Origin: Hawksworthiomyces lignivorus
Lineage: Eukaryota; Ascomycota; Sordariomycetes; Ophiostomatales; Ophiostomataceae
Assembly (NCBI GenBank): GCA_002917075.1
Contig: NTMA01000003.1
Coordinates: forward strand, 682,001-746,000
Reading direction: 5' to 3'
Length of the DNA stretch: 64,000 nt
A program made the position numbers and the translations under genes. Shown here piece by piece: positions 1 to 10,745 of the stretch. The notes below the pieces were generated by a model, which was not told the DNA's origin, made no database searches, and saw nothing but the letters and a program-made list of their open reading frames with translations. Each line of letters opens with the position of its first letter. The stretch's first letter is position 1.

Positions 1-191
1 GCATCGAGCACACGGTGCCAGTGCGAGAGACCAGACCCACCCTCAAGCAAGTAGTAGATGCACGTGCTTTGTGCGCGTCCATCAATTGTAGTATTGAGAT
101 CACGAAATGTCTCTATGAAATAACCTTTTTCTGGGTGCGGAGCAAGGTTGAGAGCAGCAATAACCTCCTTAGCGGAGAGAGCGGTCGACAT
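1..191 (-). CDS. DUF985-type cupin protein, 5' part only
   Basis: This is the first exon of a gene that runs off the left edge on the minus strand. The ATG lies at 191 and the reading frame stays open for about 63 codons to base 1. The translation has the start pattern of the DUF985 cupin family: a KEVIAALNLAPHPEKGYF stretch, then ETFRD, then STCIYYLLEGG followed by a SHWHRV metal-site-like segment. Family members are small beta-barrel proteins, often annotated as RmlC-like or cupin-5; a general biochemical role is not settled. The C-terminal half, the stop and any introns lie outside the window, so completeness cannot be judged. Confidence 0.75.
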   Translation of the reverse strand, partial: MSTALSAKEVIAALNLAPHPEKGYFIETFRDLNTTIDGRAQSTCIYYLLEGGSGLSHWHRVLD

Positions 192-2750
192 CGTCAGGAC
201 TGTCTTGTTTTCCGGCGGCGAGCAAGGATATCAGCAAGGATAGAATTCCTAGCCCCACGCTGATAAGAGATGAGTTCTACAATTAGATTAACGCGTTTAG
301 AAGCGTCCATTATATAACTTATCTGCCGGATTTAGAGTGAGAATGGGTAGGTGAGAAGTGGGGCATATAAAAGATGATTTATTTGAGGGTCTCCAGTAAT
401 AGTTCTCTTCGATTTGAATGTGTTAAACGATAACGGTGTCCGATTGCTCCGTCTTAGAAAACACACGTAAGATAAGTTCTGCTTATCAAGGCAACGATTT
501 GCACTCGCTTACGGGCTTGGGACGGAACCACGTTCAAGCGAGCAAGCAATAATCAACGAGCTTTTTACAAACAGCAATGATGTTGAAGTATGAAAGCCGT
601 CTTGCATTTTATGTTCTCAGGCTTGCTGATGATACTTATATATCCTACGCTACTGACAGGGATCTATGTAAACTGTTCATGGTGCCGATATTGCTGATAT
701 CACTACTAAAAGTGATATTTACCACGTGAATGACTTAACGTGAAATAGTGTTATTTGACAGAGTTTGCAAAATTAAATAACATCTCTTCCATTAAAATGC
801 TGGCAATATCCTCTTAGATTATTGGTATAGTTGAAAAGACCATAGGACAGTCGTTACGACTTCTAATGTTTAATCTCTACGATATAAATAGGAAAATGTT
901 GTAGTTTAGATCTGGATTCCTTTTCTCTTTTGAGAAGAAAAAAAAACAAATTTGAAAGTACAATTAAAATAAACGTAAAGGCAACAGCCAATAAGGAACA
1001 CAGCAATTAACTACATTCCGATTGCGAGGCAGTCGCCGATTTAGCCGCAGTCTACTCTGCTGTGGTTGTTCAAGCAGATCGTATGCATATAGGACTACCG
1101 ATGAGCAAGCTCTCGAAATTGCATAGGCGCAGGAGTCTCAATTGCTGTCGTTTATTTCCACGCTCTTTATTACTACCTACCACCACCACTAGTTAGATTA
1201 ACTTGTATGATATCTCCTAGTTATTCAGTGCGGTGGATTTTGCTCCAGAGGGTTCCATCTAGCAAAGAAATAATTAAAAAGTATTGTGTAATAACTACGG
1301 TTTAATTCTACTTCAGTCACTTCGTGCTAAACACAGAAGGCGTCACTCCAACCGCTGACGAAAAGATCCCCTTGAGAATATCAGGACGGTTCTTCCGACA
1401 AAAAAAAATATATAGTAGGAAATACCACTCCACAGGGACGAAGAAGCTATAGATACTAAGAGTTGCCGCCGAGACTACGGCGTGGACCGGTGATCCAGTC
1501 ATGGCACTTTGAGGATCAATAAAGTTTATCAGTCGGAGGACGCTACGAGAGAATTCTGGAAAGGTAAGATGCTTGCAGATTCGTAAGACGAAAGCCTGCG
1601 AAGGAGCAACGCAAGCAAGGATGACTCCCTATATTATAAGCGACTTGACAATATTTCTAATGGCGGCGTTCTCCTTTCAATATTCCTATTCAATGTATGA
1701 TCAGTCAGCCTCTTACTGCCCGTCTAGAATTTACGCTTGTAATGCGTAAAATTCACCGTGCAAATATCTACAAAGAAGTGAGAGTGTTTATTGTCGAAAA
1801 GGCTTATGATAAATTTGTGACTAATGTGCGTTTGTGCATAACATGCCTACAAAAAGTACGCTCTGTGGGATATGTTTTGCTATGCCCTTTGCCACATGAC
1901 GTTAGTTGTTAAGCCCCTGTTGCATAATACAAAGGAACTATACCTAAAGAACAAAGCTCCCATGCCTAAAGCACCGCCACATGACAGTCAAAAATGGCGG
2001 TTAGATTTATTTGAAGTCCTCTCCAGTAGTGTTCCCAGACTGCATTTTGCTTGCTTAGTGCGTGTGTGCTTTGAGTTGGCAACGGCCGCGACGGAATGAA
2101 ACCAACATGCAGTAGTGGTGGATCCACATGTCGGCCACATCCGTTAGCACAGCATGTGTTCCCTGAATCAACGGTTGTCTCTGGGGACACCTCAATTACA
2201 TTGGTCAATTTCACAGCTAGGAAACCCCGCGATTGGCTCTTCAACTCTACAGAACAAATGCATGCTGTCACAAAAGCTTGCATTGCGCATGCATCAATAC
2301 GTTGCGACGACAGTGGTCTTATTTTTCAACTAAAGCATTTGTTCATTGCGAGTTCTGCAACGACCGATGTACCTTCGCAGCCTGATATGTATGTAGATTA
2401 AGGCGCAAGAGAGGGGAAAGGTTCCGCATACCCCTCAGGAAGCCGTGATTGATAAACCTACATTGTCGTCCGTAATTACAGTCTGTGATTTTGACATTCC
2501 AAAAATACTATATGCAAGTCCTCTGCTTGAAGACAATCGTCAACTGCTTTTCGAGGGAGCGCTTGTCCCCTAGTAGTAATCTTGTTTCATTCTGACATTA
2601 TCTAACGGAACATGGGTGCCTTAACCGGCGCGTCTTCGGGCAGTCCAGATGCTCCGACTAACCCTGGAGAAACTGAGGGCGTCCTCTTACCAGGCCAGCA
2701 CTGGACCGAAGAACATCTACCAGAGGTGCGATTCTAAATAGCGACCACAA
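192..2750. other. Intergenic stretch without a recognised gene
   Basis: AT-rich DNA with several poly-A/T runs. Short open frames at 1697-2401 overlap on both strands, have no recognisable domain and no credible splice partners, so I do not call them. An ATG-led open frame at 2612 (about 39 codons to a GAG-gtgcga donor-like site) could be a 5' exon or uORF of the methyltransferase that follows, but no in-phase acceptor gives a clean join. Confidence 0.5.
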
Positions 2751-4073
2751 ATGCGGCTGACTGACACAGTGCTACGTAAGGACGATGACGCCGACTCCTC
2801 CCTAGGCGATGACGCTGCCACTTCTACAGCATCGCTTTCCTCGAGCATCCTCCACTATCGGACCATAAATGGACGAACGTACCATAGTGAGCGTGGAAAT
2901 GCTTCGTACTGGTATGGAACGACTTTCAGGCTCCTCTCTGTATATTTTTAATCTTAGAAGGCGCAATTAACTCCATATAAAAGGGGCGCAAACGATGACC
3001 GCCAGAGCGAATCCCTTGATATACAGTAAGCTCAGTACTATTTAGTATGTCCCGTGTCCTACCTCTAAGCTTACTACCGCGTTTAACAGATACCACTGCA
3101 TGACATTGGCCTTCGGCGGAAAGATATACTTGGCCCCGTTGCCGAAGAAAATCGAGGTAAGCCGGATCGATAGTCTATGGAAACACATCTTTTCTTAACA
3201 ACGACGACTAATCTTGCTTTAGAAAGCAATTGATATCGGGACAGGGACAGGAATTTGGGCAATGTAAGCCTCATTGCCGTACATTGGTTTGATATATTCA
3301 TTTTTCCGCTCATGTCTGACAGCATAGCGATTTCGGCGACGAGCGGCCGGATACTGAGGTTATCGGCACTGACCTTTCGCCCATTCAGCCGACATGGGTT
3401 CCGCCCAACGTGAGATTGTATGAATCACTAACGTCTATGCCTATTTTTCTCTACGTGGGTTATGCTTAACTCTTTATTCTTCAACAGCGTTATCGACGAT
3501 CTTCGAGAGCCATGGCTTTTTGAAGAAAATTCGGTCGACTATGTGCACTTGAGGTGGCTTGTCGGTTCTGTCCCAGATTGGGATGAACTGTTTCGCCAGG
3601 CATTCCGTATCCTAAAACCAGGAGGATGGGTGGAGTCGCTCGAGTCAGATGGCGGGTTCGCCTCAGACGATAACACCATTCCTCTTCAGAGCGCGACAGA
3701 GCAGTTTGGCCACATCTTCCTCGAGGGTGCAAAGAAACTGGGGCTCGATGCTTCTTTTTCAGTCGTTAGCGAAGGGCTTCAAAAAAAGGGAATAGAAGCT
3801 GCCGGATTTGCTAACGTCGGCGTAGAAGAGGTCAAGGTTCCTTATTCGGAGTGGCCGAGTGACCCAGAGAGAAAGACCGTCGGCCAGTTTGCGCGTGCGG
3901 CTCTCGAGGCCGACGTTGAGGGCATCGTTGGCTACATGGCATCAGGACTAAACTGGTCGAAGGAAGAGATCTCCGTGTTCGCAATGCAATTCCGAAAGGA
4001 AATGCGGAGCAAGAGAATCCATGCACACTATCTAGCAAGAGCGGTATGGGGGCAGAAGCCGCTGAAGAGTTGA
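2751..4073 (+). CDS. SAM-dependent methyltransferase, LaeA-like (TAM domain)
   Basis: Class I SAM-dependent methyltransferase of the large Pezizomycotina group related to the regulator LaeA; natural substrates of most members are unknown. Six exons join in phase: 2751-2911, 2984-3025, 3090-3156, 3223-3263, 3328-3417, 3488-4073, giving 328 residues. The N-terminal leader has the acidic/serine run and [20 protein letters not shown] signature of this group. Motif I is [15 protein letters not shown], followed by [18 protein letters not shown], then a DDLREPW motif and [16 protein letters not shown], with [13 protein letters not shown] as the post-motif strand. The C-terminus ends in the usual VWGQKP. 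The ATG at 2751 follows an in-frame stop at 2739, but an additional 5' exon cannot be excluded. It stands alone, upstream of a convergent VOC gene; no biosynthetic backbone enzyme is nearby. Confidence 0.88.
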
Positions 4074-4445
4074 AAGCTAGCAGCTCTTCATTTTCTCTGG
4101 AAATGGTCTGCTAATGTGCGTAGGGAATCATAAAGTTGAGGAGTAAATTGAGGCAAAGGCAGCGAGAGTTTGCATGCAGTTCAGCCAGCGAGGGTTGGTC
4201 AGCCGTACGTCGACGACGTAACGAATTTAGGATGAATTCAGAGCTGTTCTACACTATACAGAGTAGACGACATGAGCATTTTACTGTGACTAGGAAAATG
4301 GACAATCTCATATTTCCGGACCATTTGCTGTTGTGAAGGTAAGTATTGTCCGACTCGTAAATTTGCTATATCTCAAACCATTACGCGCGGCGAACTCTTA
4401 AAGCACAACGAAACTGCTATTATTACTCGTTTTTGCTCAGTAACG

Positions 4446-4987
4446 TCAATTCATGCCCCAGATTCCCTGTAGGTTGCCTTCAGTATCAATGAACTGAGCA
4501 AAATATCCTCTGTTGCCGCCAATTTCTGTCCTAGGTCTGAGCAGCAGAAAGTTAGTGAAAGATAAGAGACCATCTTATGAGAAACAAAGGAGCGTCCAGT
4601 CAATTCCATCCAAGAAAAGAAATTAAGAAACACTTGCATGTGGACTTTCCCTCCATTCCCTTCAACTTTGACCAAGGCCTCAGCAACGTCCTCAACTGCA
4701 AAGCTGGCCACAACGCCAGCAGCCTTCGTCACGCCGGCGATGCAGGAAGCGGACGGCATCCGATGGAACGCCCCATGTAGTGAACCGGCATGCGTAAACA
4801 TGTGGATAGTCACCTTCGTGCCCAGAGGGCTCGGTGTACCTTGTTCATCTGTGGGCTGCAGGCACGTCCAGCCCAACACCGCATTGTAAAAAGCGGCAAC
4901 ACGTGCGATGTCCACGGCAGGTATCTCGAGCCAGCAGATGGTGCCATTCGGCGGAAGAGCATTGCCGTTGTCGGTGCTGTTGGACAT
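4446..4987 (-). CDS. VOC-superfamily protein (glyoxalase/bleomycin-resistance fold)
   Basis: Small VOC metalloenzyme-fold protein, 146 residues from two exons (4987-4638 and 4536-4446). The N-terminal module reads GTICWLEIPAVDIARVAAFYNAVLGW, the classic first beta-alpha-beta unit. The second exon gives RTEIGGNRGYFAQFIDTEGN, the usual end of the domain with its putative metal/substrate residues. The exons join only if the 101-bp intron uses a GC donor (CACAT-gcaagt) and a normal CAG acceptor; the GT next to it gives a wrong frame and a stop. Related fungal proteins are uncharacterised or called glyoxalase family. It is convergent with the methyltransferase and no functional partner is evident. 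Confidence 0.83.
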
Positions 4988-6744
4988 CTTGAATACAATG
5001 TGACGTCAAGTCTAGTGGATATTGAATAGAATTGATATGAATGCCTCAGACCGGGTCAATGAAATAAATAAAAAAATGATGAATGGTGAGCTATCGAGCG
5101 GGCAATACCTAACAGGAAGGCGTATATATTTATACGTAGTCATGGCCTTTATTTGTTTCGAAGTTAATGATGATACGTTATAGCTTTCAAAGATTGCTGT
5201 CCTTTTGCCAAGCTTTCTAGAGGCGTTGCTGCCTGGTTATCTCGCTTTTGTTCCCTGTCTAGCAGCTACCAGCACGAAAAAGGAAAACGAAGATGTAGGT
5301 CTTGACCGGCTGTAGACTGACTAGCCAATCGAACGCGTGTTCACATGACTCGTGTAGTTCTTTATCACTATGTCGTTCGCCAAAGCGACTTTAAAGGTGT
5401 CTGCACACCGGTAGAACTGTATTTAATTGATTGAAAGGTGAAAAAATACTTTTAACATAAGTACATATTCACTGGCACTCTTTCCACTGTGAAACGAACT
5501 CGACCTCGCAGACTCCAGCGAGTAGTCGTCTTTTCTTAATTATCGAGTTTCACTAGAGCAAATAGAATAGCAAATTATTACTAGGTCAATTGAAAAACAT
5601 AACTTGACCTAGAGATGAAATGGTTAGAAAATAATGGCATGAATAAGCGAAGCCTGTGATCTTACCGACATATTGAGGTGTACAAGACATAATGCGTGAG
5701 AAGTGAGAAGTTCTAGGCGGCGAATTGAGGGCGGCGGCACCAAATAATAATTCTTTAATCCCTTTGAATCTGTGTTTAAGCTGCTGTGAGAAACTAGTGG
5801 TTGGACTATCTTCAAGGTTGTCTCAAGAATGCCATAAGCTTGCTGTTGATGATCAAATGTGCAGGCATACAAGTAACTTTTGTTCATTTTCTCTGGCCTT
5901 AAAAAGAGCGTAGTCAGACGGCCCAACAATTGTCCTTTTAAAATGAGGAGATTGGAATGCGGAGACTGTACAACATCTTGTTAAGTTAAATTCAGCCATG
6001 CTTTTAGCGCCTTTGCAGCTACCTATGCTACAGTGAGGCGAAACGCCACATTCCAGGCTACAAATAGAAGATAGCCTGGCCAAATTTTAGCAGTGAATTG
6101 CTAAATTGGAGATTTGGTGATTTCGAGGAGATGCATACGAGTATAGAATTGGCGTCTTCGCAGGCGTAATTTAGGCGTGTTGGTGACGCCACATATTAGA
6201 GGGCAAATAATGACGTCCTTCATGCGACGAATCCTATTTCTACTATTCCAACAATAAAAATGCAGCATTGTACACGTACACAATGAAATGCAGCTTGGGA
6301 TGGGAGAGTTCTACGGCATCACTATCTATGCCTTCTACCTTTCTACGAGTGCGCTCGTTAGAAGGCATTAATTTTATCCCTTTGATATAGAGTAGCGATT
6401 AAAGCACTATTTACTGGCCAAAGAGCCAATGCGACAACAAAGATGAAGATTAACGGTTTACACTTAGTGGTGCAAAAGATTCTTCATCCCTCCCTGCCGG
6501 CTGATCTTATGTCCGAGTGTGACCCGCACAGCTAACAAGAGGCGGAAGAAGTAGACCAAATACAGCCTAAGCCTTGTGGGCATACTGCATAATACAGAGG
6601 GTCTTAATAGGCTCGTTCTTTGCGCTAGCATCTTCTCACCTCCAACCTCTCGTCCGGCTTTCGCGCTTTCTGTTTCTCGCTCGGGTTGTCCTTGGCAAGC
6701 AGCCAGCAATCCTCGCCCAATGACGCCTTCACAAACTGCACGAG
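4988..6744. other. Intergenic stretch without a recognised gene
   Basis: About 1.75 kb of AT-rich sequence. Only short overlapping frames with no domain signature are present. It must include the promoters of the VOC gene and of the Zn2Cys6 gene beginning at 6745; no clear TATA box or palindrome stands out. Confidence 0.5.
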
Positions 6745-8316
6745 ATGTCCCCGGATGCGCCATCTACGACCCGTATTACTCGGATAGGACACAAAAAGTC
6801 ACGGCATGGATGCTCGCGTTGCAAACTGCGCCACGTCAAAGTACGGCCCTTGATTTGCTCTAGTACCACTGAAATGTTTGCACAGAATGATCTAGACTGA
6901 CATTGTGAATCGGGTCATTAGTGCGATGAGCAGCAACCATGCCGAAATTGCATCAAGCACAATACTCCCTGCAGCTTGGTGCAGACGCCACGGCCTGGGT
7001 TTCCGCGGGCGATTTCTTTGCGAGGTCCTGTCCATACGGCAGCAGAGGGTCGCATAACGCATCGTGATAGTTTGTCATCGCTTCTAGAGGAGTCATCTTC
7101 TCAAGAGCCATCTAGTCGACCAATTCTCACAGCCAAGGACGCTATTGCTGGAGAGGCCGCTCGGAGTCTTCAGAATGGCACCGAAGGCCAGGCACAGCCG
7201 CATTCTCATACTCTTACTGAGGGCAGTATCGTGCTCACTTCGGATAACCATAACAAAGCTGCCCCAGATTGGATGAGGAGCCTCAAACTTCTCAACCACT
7301 ACCACACCGCGACATCTCTGACGCTGCACCACGATGCTGCAACCTTGCATTTGTGGAGGACGGTGGTGCCCGGGCTTGCTGTATCGCATGTAAGTAGCTG
7401 CGTCTTCCTAGTATGGCACCGGCCAATTCGCTGACCGCTATGTAGGAATTTCTGATGCATGGCTTGCTTGCTATTTCAGCACTGCACTATGCTCATGTCT
7501 ATCCGGATGAGCGCAAGTCGTACCTGAGTCTGTCGACGGACCACCAAGACCGAGCCTTGGAGTTTTTTTCGACAAATCTAACAAATATAGATGACAGCAA
7601 CTGTGAAGCTTATTTCATCTCATCTATATTTATATTTCTACTTGCAACTTGGTCCCTCGCAAATCCTCGGGACCTTGGAGAGCCTGTTCGCTTAGAGACG
7701 GTCGTCCAGTCCTTCGCCCTGACACAAGGTATATTTCAAGTTGGTTGACGTACAGCTTGCAACGTCGCCTCCCAAGGTTCTTACATTGACGCTTATACGT
7801 TTAGGTGTTAAAGGTATTATCGAATACCCCTCTAAGAAGAAGTGGAGGGAAGGCCCATTATCTCCCTTGTTTCTAAAACAAGAGGCGGCACCAGTCGATC
7901 CCTCTCTACCTTTCGCAAAGCGAATCGAAAAGCTCTCTGCTCTTGTTGATACAATTGACGGCAATGATACCTCAAGTTCCGCGTTGTGCCGTGAGGGAAT
8001 AGAATCGCTAAGAAAAGCATATGCCCTGCACCACAGTACATACAGTGGGCGGCATCGAACATGGATGTGGCCAGTTGAATTAGGAAAGCAGCGATTTGAC
8101 TTCACCAGCTGTCGACATCCAATAGCAATAATAATCCTGGCTCACTGCGCTGCGTTAGTAAACTGTACTGAAGGTCCTTCTTGGCTTTGGGACGGCTGGG
8201 GTGAGAGCGTCGTGCGTATGGCCGAGCACGAACTGGCGCAGGAGTGGCAGCATTGGATCCAGTGGCCGCTGCAGTGCATTCGTGATGCTATGGACGTCGA
8301 TGCCATGGGCGACTAA
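6745..8316 (+). CDS. Zn2Cys6 transcription factor, Upc2-like family
   Basis: Fungal binuclear zinc-cluster regulator, 452 residues. Exons 6745-6840, 6922-7389, 7446-7728 and 7805-8316 join in phase. The DNA-binding domain is split by intron 1: HKKSRHGCSRCKLRHVK on exon 1 continues as CDEQQPCRNCIKHNTPC on exon 2, giving the six cysteines in C-x2-C-x6-C-x5-C-x2-C-x6-C spacing. The middle region contains EFLMHGLLAISALHYAH and the helical repeats typical of the group often annotated as sterol uptake control protein 2-like. The name of the group does not establish a role in sterol uptake. The start ATG at 6745 is the first one after an in-frame stop. It is convergent with the amidase gene, so it does not share a promoter with it. 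Confidence 0.88.
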
Positions 8317-8590
8317 ATCTTTCCGAAGTTTCATTTCGGAGAGGAGATGGTTTATCTGAGATATGTATTGTTATCGATATACTGTAGAAATAGAACACTG
8401 TAAGTCTGGAATTCATCTCATGTATTGCACCCAAATGCCGGATATGTGCTCCTGCAGCATAGTCAAAGTACCTAGACTTGTATAGAGGTGTGCGCTTTAT
8501 AATGATCTAGACAAATTCCACACAGTACTAATGAGAGGGAGATTAAGCCCAGGGCCTTCTCTCATGCAAAATTAATGTGTATAGTAGCCT

Positions 8591-10448
8591 TTATATTTCC
8601 TTTGCATTCTTCAGCCTTTCTATAAGGCTAGCCACACCAAGCACCTTTTCTTCATCAAACCGCCGACCTATAATTTGCACTCCAATGGGAAGTCCATGCA
8701 TGAGTTCAGGGTCATACAGTTTGTGGTTCCAAGCATCCATGTCGTTGCGCGGCGTGTACTCGTGCTGGTATGTGTTACGGTCAGGTGCGCATAGGCTGAG
8801 AAGGCCGCTGCTGTCCTCCTCACGCCCGTCGAGACTGAACCACGCGAATGGCACGGACATGGCGGTGTAGTCGAGAAAACTCCAGATCTTGGTGTAGCCG
8901 ACCCAGCGGCAAAACCGATGCGGCACCGCTGTGTGCGGCATCACGGGGCTGATAATCACGTCGACAGCCTGGCCGCCGCTGTCGTCATCCGCCGTCGCGT
9001 TCCACTGGGCATTGTAGTTTTCCTGCAGCGCCACCTTGCTGCGGTCCAGCTGCCAGTACGCGTGCACCGAGATGGGCCGTGCGGAATCGACTAGGGCTGC
9101 TACGTGCGGAATCAACGGCTCGCCAGCCACAGACACGTCTGTGCGAATATCGTCGCCTCCGTCAGCACGGTAGACCTGGTCCTGAACGGCAATGCAGGCC
9201 GCATGCGCCGCTGTGTCCCAAGGAACCAATATATTTCCGGCACGCTTGAGAAGATCAGCTAGGCGGCGCGTGGCTAGTTCGACCTCGGGGATGCGGGCGC
9301 ACGACACCGTCGTCGAAGATAGTGCCAATTTTGAGCAGCCGGTGCCGCCCCTGTACCTCCTGGAAGAGGTGCTCGCGCCAAGGCAGCGGCACAACGGCTG
9401 GGTCGCTACGCCATGGCTCGGCATCGAGGCACATCCTGGTTACAGTGACAAGGGATGCCAGATTGGGGCTGATAGGACCGACGGAGGAGGGAATGCTGCT
9501 CTGGCCTTCCTGGGATGTTGGCACACCAGAGTAAGGGAACCGCGCGCTCGATGGCTTTAGGCCGTACAGGCCACAAAGATGGCTAGGCCCGCGGATGGAT
9601 CCTCCAATGTCAGTGCCCCAGCCACAAACTGCACCACCCATGGCAAGCAGGGCACCTTCGCCGCCAGACGAGCCTCCCGGAGTCAGATTGGCATTGAGTG
9701 GGTGAGTTGTCAAACCCCACAAGGGGCTCTCTGTTTCTCCCCACTGAGGAGAGTAACGACAGTTAAGCAGTCTTCATCTTGTTACTTTTCTATATACTCT
9801 TAGAATTGGATACGCTACTCACCAAGATACTCTGTGGAATACAAGTCTTTGTGATTATCACGGCTCCAAGTTGCCTTAGCACGCCAACCAGAGCCGCGTC
9901 ATGGGTTGCTGGCTTGAATGATCTGCCAACGTAGCCAAGTGTGGTGTCGACTCCACGTACATTGAACTGATCTTTGAGTGAGATCGGTACACCATGCAGA
10001 GGCCCGATTAGTTTCCCATGGTTGCGGAAGTACGCGTCAAGTTCACGAGCACGGCGTATTGCCACTTCAAATAGGGGTTCACTGATGCAATTTGTCTACA
10101 ATGGTCAATGATGAAGATCAAGTCAAAGCTCCACGAAAGCCACATACAACAACATTGGAAGCAACGGCCCTGTTGGTTAGCACAAGATCCACGCCGTGGG
10201 AAGAGCAAATACTTGTAGGGATTGTGAGAGTTTGCCCAAATGACTTGTAGACAACGATACCTTCGGATATAAGAGGTTACAACTTGCTCAGCAGTAACAT
10301 TACCAGCAGCTAAAGTAGCAGTCAGTGAGGCGACATCTGCTTCGAAAACATCGTCTGCGACAGCCTGCCTGCTGAGAAGAGGGTATGCAGCATCAATGGC
10401 CAAGGCACGCAAACGCCGTTTCTCACTGACAGTGTCTTGCCACGACAT
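8591..10448 (-). CDS. Amidase, AmdS/acetamidase type, with an apparent 1-bp frameshift
   Basis: Amidase-signature serine hydrolase, which releases ammonia from short amides. Exons 10448-10261, 10169-10148, 10095-9823 and 9743-8591. The catalytic Lys sits in GVPISLKDQF (about residue 111), the cis-Ser in PGGSSGGEG (about 187) and the nucleophile in TDIGGSIR (about 210). All elements of the Ser-cisSer-Lys triad are present. In the last exon the frame changes at a run of four G on the plus strand (9287-9290): DDGVVRPHP is followed one base out of frame by the EVELATRRLADLLKRAG helix that normally comes next. The exon length is 3n+1; with three bases in the run the protein would have about 544 residues, the normal family length. 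This is either a sequencing error in a homopolymer or a recent inactivating insertion. The gene diverges from a Zn2Cys6 regulator. Confidence 0.87.
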
Positions 10449-10544
10449 ACTTGAAACATTGCAAAAAGATATCAAGTAAAAAAGCACAAAGTAGATATGG
10501 TTTTCTACACTACCAAAATATGACGGCTTGCTAGTATATGGCGT

Positions 10545-10559
10545 CGGCGTTTTGCGCCG
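10545..10559. promoter_or_regulatory. CGGCG-N5-CGCCG palindrome in the amidase/regulator promoter
   Basis: Perfect 5-bp inverted repeat in the 297-bp region between the divergent amidase (start 10448) and Zn2Cys6 regulator (start 10746). CGG half-sites in inverted arrangement are the standard target of dimeric zinc-cluster proteins, so the neighbouring regulator is the obvious candidate binder. Binding is inferred. Confidence 0.5.
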
Positions 10560-10624
10560 GATACTGAAAGATAAGAGACCCACTGGAAAGCTTGATTTAG
10601 TCACATATTCGGCTAACTTGCCAC

Positions 10625-10640
10625 CGGCGATTTTTCGCCG
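10625..10640. promoter_or_regulatory. CGGCGA-TTTT-TCGCCG palindrome in the same promoter
   Basis: Perfect 6-bp inverted repeat with a T4 spacer, about 80 bp from the first CGGCG palindrome. A further single TCGCCGA half-site follows at about 10663. The shared core CGGCG/CGCCG suggests one protein recognises both palindromes and controls amidase and regulator together. Confidence 0.5.
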
Positions 10641-10745
10641 AAAGCATCCTCTCTGCTTCTTAAGTCGCCGAATCTCCAGATTTTTACCATTGCAGACATA
10701 CAATCGTATTGGCTAATAGCGATAAAATTATATTTTCGGCACAAA

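Noticed and set aside
1697..2401. Overlapping frames as a small secreted or unknown protein gene
   Set aside because: Frames on both strands overlap, no signal peptide or motif, and no supporting splice sites.
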